Assembly: GCA_964389475.1 (NCBI GenBank)
Contig: CAYMFD010000074.1
Coordinates: 1 to 19,458, forward strand
Length of the DNA: 19,458 bases
Source of the DNA: CAYMFD01 sp964389475
GTDB lineage: Bacteria; Bacteroidota; Bacteroidia; Chitinophagales; Saprospiraceae
Direction of reading: 5' to 3'
Part shown: piece after piece, positions 15,959 to 19,458 of the stretch
Layout of the letters: each line of letters opens with the position of its first letter
Numbering within the stretch: position 1 is the stretch's first letter
Translations under genes and position numbers: made by a program
Notes under the pieces: generated by a model
What the model was told of the DNA's origin: nothing
Databases searched by the model: none
The model's input: the letters and a program-made list of their open reading frames with translations, nothing else

Positions 15959-17044
15959 ATGAACATAGTCGTTATCTCAAACTATCGAGGACAGCACATT
16001 GCTCGACCTGAGGCAGAGATTTTCATCAGTCTACAGCAGAGAGGCTTTCACGTAACAATCTTCACTTTTGAGGATGCCGGATACATCGAACGTTTCCTAA
16101 CCAATGGCCTAGAGGTTATACCTCACCATCCGGAGGGTAAAAGGGATCGGGCATTTGCCAAAAGGCTGAAGACCTACCTCACTGAAAACAAGGTCGATGT
16201 CGTACATGCCTTTAATGGTCCAGCGATCTACGTCAGTACGAAAGTCCTCAAAAGCTTCAAAGCGATAAAACTCGTTGCCTACAGAGGTGCCTCTGCTAAT
16301 ATGGCCTGGTTTAATCCTAAGAACTACTTGAAGTTTTACCACCCTCGCATTGACCTTATCGTGTGCAACTCGCAAGAGATCGCCGACATCTACAACCGCA
16401 ATCCACTAGTAGGCGCTAATAAGGCCATCGTAATCCACAAGGGACACGATCCGAGCTGGTATCAGGATGTACAAGAGCGAAACCTCCGACATGAGCTCAA
16501 TCTCAGTAAGGACACTGTGCTTGTGGTATTTGTAGCCAATCACCGCAAAGTAAAAGGGGCCCGCATACTGGTCAAAGCCATCGAGCAACTCCCCAGTGAC
16601 ACGCTACTTAGGTTCGTATTTGTGGGAAAAAAGCTAGATCAATTTATCCGCAATGGTCGACCCAACCATGATAAGATTATCCATTGGGGCTACTGTCCTG
16701 ACGTATTGCCTCTCATCAAGGGGTGTGATGTAAGTGTGTGTCCATCCATTGGATCAGAATCACTGAGCAAGAGCATCGTCGAAAGCATGTCACTAGGAGT
16801 ACCCGCTGTTATCTCTGACATACCCGGTAACAAAGTCCTATTAGACGATGGGGTCAATGGATGGGTCTTTCGCAATAGGGACAGTAGACAGCTGGCAGAG
16901 CGACTGATCAATGTGGGCAAGTATCTTGCCCAACTTAAGAAAGTAGGGTTGCTGGCACAAAAGAAAATTGCGGATGCATTACACATCGAAACGACTGTAG
17001 CGAAATATGAACAAGCCTACCGGCAATTACTAGATCATCAATAA
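15959..17044 (+). CDS. GT4-type glycosyltransferase (GT-B fold)
   Basis: The 361-residue product has the two Rossmann halves of a GT-B enzyme. The N-terminal acceptor half begins directly with strand MNIVVISNYRG and continues with VDVVHAFNGPA. The C-terminal donor half (about 185-361) has VLVVFVANHRKVKGARILVK, VFVGKK, then the GT4 signature region, in which Glu267 and Glu275 form the E-x7-E motif (ESLSKSIVE) followed by SMSLGVPAVISDIPGN. It would retain the anomeric configuration and move a sugar from a nucleotide donor, probably onto a surface polysaccharide, glycolipid or T9SS-linked glycan; the donor and acceptor cannot be read from sequence. There is no signal peptide, so it is cytoplasmic or peripheral on the inner membrane. 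It is a lone glycosyltransferase here, with no O-antigen or capsule cluster around it. Confidence 0.9.
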   Translation: MNIVVISNYRGQHIARPEAEIFISLQQRGFHVTIFTFEDAGYIERFLTNGLEVIPHHPEGKRDRAFAKRLKTYLTENKVDVVHAFNGPAIYVSTKVLKSFKAIKLVAYRGASANMAWFNPKNYLKFYHPRIDLIVCNSQEIADIYNRNPLVGANKAIVIHKGHDPSWYQDVQERNLRHELNLSKDTVLVVFVANHRKVKGARILVKAIEQLPSDTLLRFVFVGKKLDQFIRNGRPNHDKIIHWGYCPDVLPLIKGCDVSVCPSIGSESLSKSIVESMSLGVPAVISDIPGNKVLLDDGVNGWVFRNRDSRQLAERLINVGKYLAQLKKVGLLAQKKIADALHIETTVAKYEQAYRQLLDHQ

Positions 17045-17084
17045 AAGAAGATGCATTAACTTGCGGCTCTGAATAAATAGAAAG

Positions 17085-17612
17085 ATGTCAAACGAACGAT
17101 TAGGAATAGGGTCTCGCGTAAAGCATCCATCATACGGTGATGGTGTCATAGTAAAAGTTGATGTTGCAGCCTACCAGGTGGTCTTTATACTGTACGGCGC
17201 TAAGCATGTGGGTATAGACTACAGTAACTGGGAAGTGATCGAAGCGATAGAACCGACGGCAGAAGTGTCCTTCACAGAAGCAGAACAGTCCTTGCTACGG
17301 ATACTGCGAACGTACAATGCCATCAATGACAATGTCGAACTCGGTGATAAGTGGGATGGTGGTACCCTCCTCCTCTCACCGGGTGATACTGACCTAAAGG
17401 GTAAGGAGATGCCTATCGATACATTTTTTCATAAGATCGTAATGGTGCGAGATCGCATACGAGTGATGGAGCAGCGTATCAATAGCTCGTCAATGACGGA
17501 CGAAGAGAAGGTCAATCTACAGCAATACATCACTAGGATCTATGGTAGCTTGACGAGCTTTAACGTACTATTTAAGTACAAGGACGATCACTTTAAGGGC
17601 GAGAAGAAGTAA
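17085..17612 (+). CDS. Conserved Bacteroidota protein with N-terminal Tudor/SH3-like segment
   Basis: The 175-residue product begins with LGIGSRVKHPSYGDGVIVKV (5-24), the pattern of the small SH3/Tudor-like barrel found at the C-terminus of UvrD/PcrA helicases and in CarD-like proteins. There the barrel binds RNA polymerase or other proteins. The remainder (about 65-175) is helical, with a central TWDG-like turn (KWDGGTLLLSPGD), a PIDTFFHKIVMVRDRIRVME helix and a QQYITRIYGSLTSFNVLF helix. I recall similar uncharacterised proteins in Bacteroidota but no named function. No signal peptide or membrane segment is present, so it is cytoplasmic. It starts 40 bases after the glycosyltransferase stop, and an A-rich stretch precedes the ATG, so both may share a transcript. 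It ends eight bases from the stop of the convergent OMP gene. Confidence 0.8.
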   Translation: MSNERLGIGSRVKHPSYGDGVIVKVDVAAYQVVFILYGAKHVGIDYSNWEVIEAIEPTAEVSFTEAEQSLLRILRTYNAINDNVELGDKWDGGTLLLSPGDTDLKGKEMPIDTFFHKIVMVRDRIRVMEQRINSSSMTDEEKVNLQQYITRIYGSLTSFNVLFKYKDDHFKGEKK

Positions 17613-17620
17613 GTAGAACC

Positions 17621-18271
17621 CTATTCTTTCTCTCTACCTCCTAACCTGCAAGAAATAGTGAAGCCTAAACTAAGATTGTGGGTAATGGCTCTAAATGTTT
17701 CTAACTGACCCGTGACTGGGTCTATAGTCCCTACGGTGGTAAGCTGAGACGGCTGTAATGGTAAGCCTACCCGTACGCCTATATCCCATCTCTGGGAGAA
17801 GGCATACCGATACCTTACGTCTATCTGACTAAAAACAAGCTGCTGGCTATCTTCCTGTCGCTCACCTATGAGTCTATTATGCGACATGCCCATATCTATC
17901 TGCGACCTACCACCAAGCGCATATGATATGCCGTAGTGTAGCAAGAAGTAAGGTGTTGCATCGTAAGTTATAGGCTGACCTAGGTTGTCTCGTTCGCCTG
18001 TACTTACTGGACTATGAAAGAACATACCTCGAACACCTATACCTAAGTAAGGCTGGACGCTAGCTCCCACATCAAACCACCTCATCAAAGAGAGGTCATA
18101 ACTCACTGCGTCCTCTGCCCAAGTAGTCTGTAAGTCTTGAGGTAGGCTGTAAGGCCTCAGGTGATCGTAGTTAGCACCGAACTGCAACTGCCAGTGGGTC
18201 TGGCCTGACAAGTCATTGGCTAATAAGACAAGCCAAAAAACGATGAAAACTGTCAAATATCTAGTCATCAT
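17621..18271 (-). CDS. Putative outer-membrane beta-barrel protein
   Basis: The 216-residue product has a signal peptide (MTRYLTVFIVFWLVLLANDLSGQ). The mature part of about 190 residues is built of alternating polar/hydrophobic strands separated by short turns and longer polar loops (for example HWQLQFGANYDH, VQPYLGIGVRGMFF, RSQIDMGMSHNRL, FSQIDVRYRYAFSQRWDIGVRVGLPL, HNLSLGFTISCRL). The number and length of the strands fit a small barrel of about eight strands, like OmpA/OmpW-type or porin-family outer-membrane proteins. The last strand is followed by a short charged tail (GGREKE), so it lacks the usual terminal aromatic residue, which is a small oddity. It lies nine bases after the next upstream OMP gene and is probably translated from the same mRNA. 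Its substrate or role is not readable from the sequence. Confidence 0.75.
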   Translation of the reverse strand: MMTRYLTVFIVFWLVLLANDLSGQTHWQLQFGANYDHLRPYSLPQDLQTTWAEDAVSYDLSLMRWFDVGASVQPYLGIGVRGMFFHSPVSTGERDNLGQPITYDATPYFLLHYGISYALGGRSQIDMGMSHNRLIGERQEDSQQLVFSQIDVRYRYAFSQRWDIGVRVGLPLQPSQLTTVGTIDPVTGQLETFRAITHNLSLGFTISCRLGGREKE

Positions 18272-18280
18272 ATTATAAAT

Positions 18281-18895
18281 TTAGAGTGTATGGTGCCAGC
18301 CTATGATAAGGCCGTTCATCTCAGGATTGGGCGAGAACTCGTTACCACTAGGCAAGACAAGTCTGACGGGCCCATCGCCGTTAGGCCTAGTGATCGATAG
18401 AGGGCTCGCGAATGACAGCCTCGATCGCTCACTCAACTTAAAGAATATACCAGGCTCTACATTCATAAATGCCCGTCTCTGGCTGTCCTTGTATAAGTCT
18501 AGCGGCATAAAGACATAGTGCACCGCATGTAATGATAGCCCTACCTTGGATGTCATAGAATAATCAACACCGTAACCTATGTGGAGGTAGTGAAAGTCAA
18601 GACGATCTGTAGCTCGACTACCACCAAACCCACTCAGCATATCAGAGGTAGCCTCGATGATAGCGCTGTAACCTACCCTTATGGACGGGTCTATCGGTCC
18701 TGACCAGTCAAACGATCTAGTGTATGATATCTCCGAGATAAAGGCGAGACCAGCCTGATCACGGAAAATATCTCCCTCATCAGGCTGGGCATCAAAGTAT
18801 AGACCACCCACCCTAGCACTAATGCCATGTGTAGACTGACCAATGGCCGCTATCGCAATACAAAGTATAAGAATCAGTGTAATTATCTTTGACAT
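18281..18895 (-). CDS. Putative outer-membrane beta-barrel protein, first of the pair
   Basis: The 204-residue product has a signal peptide (MSKIITLILILCIAIAAIGQ). Barrel-like strands follow: GISARVGGLYFDA, AFISEISYTRSFDW, SIRVGYSAIIEA, FHYLHIGYGVDYSM, KVGLSLHAVHYVFMP, VEPGIFFKLSE, RLSFASPLSI and GLIIGWHHTL at the very end. This again suggests about eight strands with a strand-like C-terminus. It is clearly of the same general type as the following gene but not an obvious recent duplicate. The two are nine bases apart on the minus strand, so an operon is likely. The 94-base spacer upstream carries hairpin-forming dyads (TCAGTA/TACTGA at 18931-18951; GATTG/CAATC at 18950-18963) and no exact TAnnTTTG. 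TATTTTAG on the minus strand near 18914-18921 is one base off and could be a weak promoter. Confidence 0.75.
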   Translation of the reverse strand: MSKIITLILILCIAIAAIGQSTHGISARVGGLYFDAQPDEGDIFRDQAGLAFISEISYTRSFDWSGPIDPSIRVGYSAIIEATSDMLSGFGGSRATDRLDFHYLHIGYGVDYSMTSKVGLSLHAVHYVFMPLDLYKDSQRRAFMNVEPGIFFKLSERSRLSFASPLSITRPNGDGPVRLVLPSGNEFSPNPEMNGLIIGWHHTL

Positions 18896-18982
18896 ATATC
18901 TCGCTCTTTAGACTAAAATAAGTTAATTCTTCAGTAAAGACGGTCTACTGATTGACGACAATCCAATTACTCTCACCGAATG

Positions 18983-19012
18983 CTCGCGATCATACATCTA
19001 TTCGCTCGCGAG
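18983..19012. repeat. Inverted repeat CTCGCGA / TCGCGAG around the edge gene's stop codon
   Basis: Perfect seven-base arms (18983-18989 and 19006-19012) are separated by 16 bases and bracket the TGA stop. The arms are GC-rich against an AT-rich spacer. No T-run follows on either strand, so this is at best a weak or Rho-assisted end signal. Confidence 0.4.
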
Positions 19013-19458
19013 TCCAGCAGGCCTCAACCTTGAAAGAATTGTCTTTTAAATAGGTCAATAATCGGGTGTCATCTTCCCACGTTATCGCAGACCTATCAAC
19101 ACGTTGAGGCGCAGTATATGGCTCAAAGTCAAACTCACTTATGGTATTACCTGAGTTGTCTTTGTACTTAACCGTTACATCAAAATTCGCATTACGTCTG
19201 TAGTGAATGGTGCTGTAGCGTGCCCAAATGCAAGCGTATTTTTTATAGCCACGCGATCTAAAGTTGGTACGTACGTCTATAAACTTGTCTGTAATACCTG
19301 TACCTCTATCTACTTCGAAGGCCGTAGTCTCATAGACTTTCCAATGAAAGGAAAGACGACGATCCCTGCGACACCACCTTGGATCAATTTGATTACTTCG
19401 TATACGGCCGACATTAAGATGATTGCAGCTAGACCTAGGATCTACTATATCGTCCTCA
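18990..19458 (-). CDS. Partial gene of unknown function, C-terminal part, cut by the window edge
   Basis: An open minus-strand frame enters from the right edge and ends with TGA at 18990-18992, giving 155 visible residues without a single Met. From about WKVYETTAFEVDRG onward (bases left of about 19345) the protein looks real: balanced, beta-rich, with a repeated pattern of charged strands (DKFIDVRTNFRSRGYKKYACIW, then NANFDVTVKYKDNSGN) and a C-terminal KVEACW. The first 35 or so residues are Arg- and Cys-rich (WCRRDRR) and look out of frame, while the neighbouring frame over the same bases encodes a hydrophobic, well-formed segment. A frameshift, or a start in the other frame, is therefore suspected. 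No family is recognised. It is upstream of the two OMP genes on the same strand, with a 94-base spacer. Confidence 0.6.
   Translation of the reverse strand, partial: EDDIVDPRSSCNHLNVGRIRSNQIDPRWCRRDRRLSFHWKVYETTAFEVDRGTGITDKFIDVRTNFRSRGYKKYACIWARYSTIHYRRNANFDVTVKYKDNSGNTISEFDFEPYTAPQRVDRSAITWEDDTRLLTYLKDNSFKVEACWTRERIDV
19310..19414 (-). CDS. Possible N-terminal membrane segment of the edge gene, in another frame
   Basis: From the ATG at 19414 this frame reads 34 residues starting MSAVYEVIKLIQGGVAGIVV and then stops at 19310-19312. Codon choice (ATC, GTC, GTA, CTA) is like that of neighbouring genes and the segment is membrane-like. Two TAG codons lie just upstream in the same frame, so a start near 19414 is plausible. 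Joining it to the downstream frame needs a -1 shift at about 19340-19360. It may be the true N-terminus of the edge gene, a separate tiny protein, or chance. Confidence 0.35.
   Translation of the reverse strand: MSAVYEVIKLIQGGVAGIVVFPFIGKSMRLRPSK

Noticed and set aside
1..19458. Mobile elements, CRISPR arrays, toxin-antitoxin or phage-defence genes
   Set aside because: No transposase, integrase, repeat-spacer array, nuclease or toxin-like product was found on either strand.

Overview
The window reads as ordinary, gene-dense chromosome of a member of the Bacteroidota. I see no phage, transposon, tRNA, rRNA or CRISPR. The phylum call rests on several independent signs. There are two Por-type (T9SS) C-terminal sorting domains, and E1-alpha and E1-beta of the branched-chain 2-oxoacid dehydrogenase are fused in one chain. 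There is a TPR / DUF4292 lipoprotein / EnvC-like gene row. Upstream of genes sit copies of the Bacteroidota -7 promoter element TAnnTTTG, in two cases with a TTG exactly 21 bases further upstream. Shine-Dalgarno sites are mostly weak. A Saprospiria-like relative is a guess from the overall style (many CTA/GTA codons, FAS1 and BNR surface proteins), not something shown here.

Layout, left to right. Bases 1-136 hold a minus-strand promoter for a gene left of the window. Bases 137-3107 are a minus-strand pair: fused E1 dehydrogenase, then metF (5,10-methylenetetrahydrofolate reductase). A 580-base gap without a recognisable gene leads to a Crp/Fnr-family regulator (3688-4386). This runs tail to tail into a small lipoprotein (4383-4919), the two stop codons sharing the four bases CTAG. 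A palindrome-rich divergent region (4920-5114) precedes a plus-strand cell-envelope operon: TPR protein, DUF4292 lipoprotein, and an EnvC-like murein hydrolase activator with a degenerate M23 domain. The next gap (8664-9136) holds two hairpin terminators, both better formed on the minus strand. The farther of the two has no obvious gene to serve.

Bases 9137-11872 encode a 911-residue secreted protein of six FAS1 (fasciclin) domains with a T9SS sorting domain. Then on the plus strand come the ribosome-associated GTPase HflX, an 839-residue BNR/Asp-box propeller protein with a T9SS sorting domain, a GT4 glycosyltransferase whose promoter leaves almost no leader, and a 175-residue protein with an N-terminal Tudor/SH3-like segment. 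The right end is a minus-strand run: two outer-membrane beta-barrel-like proteins 9 bases apart, and upstream of them an unidentified gene cut by the window edge whose reading frame looks shifted.

Functionally the region mixes housekeeping (one-carbon metabolism, branched-chain acyl-CoA supply, HflX) with envelope and surface work (division-linked peptidoglycan hydrolysis control, adhesins or surface propellers exported by T9SS, OMPs). No new defence or mobile system is evident. The best leads are the operator-like palindromes before the TPR operon, the orphan minus-strand terminator behind envC, and the apparent frameshift at the right edge.
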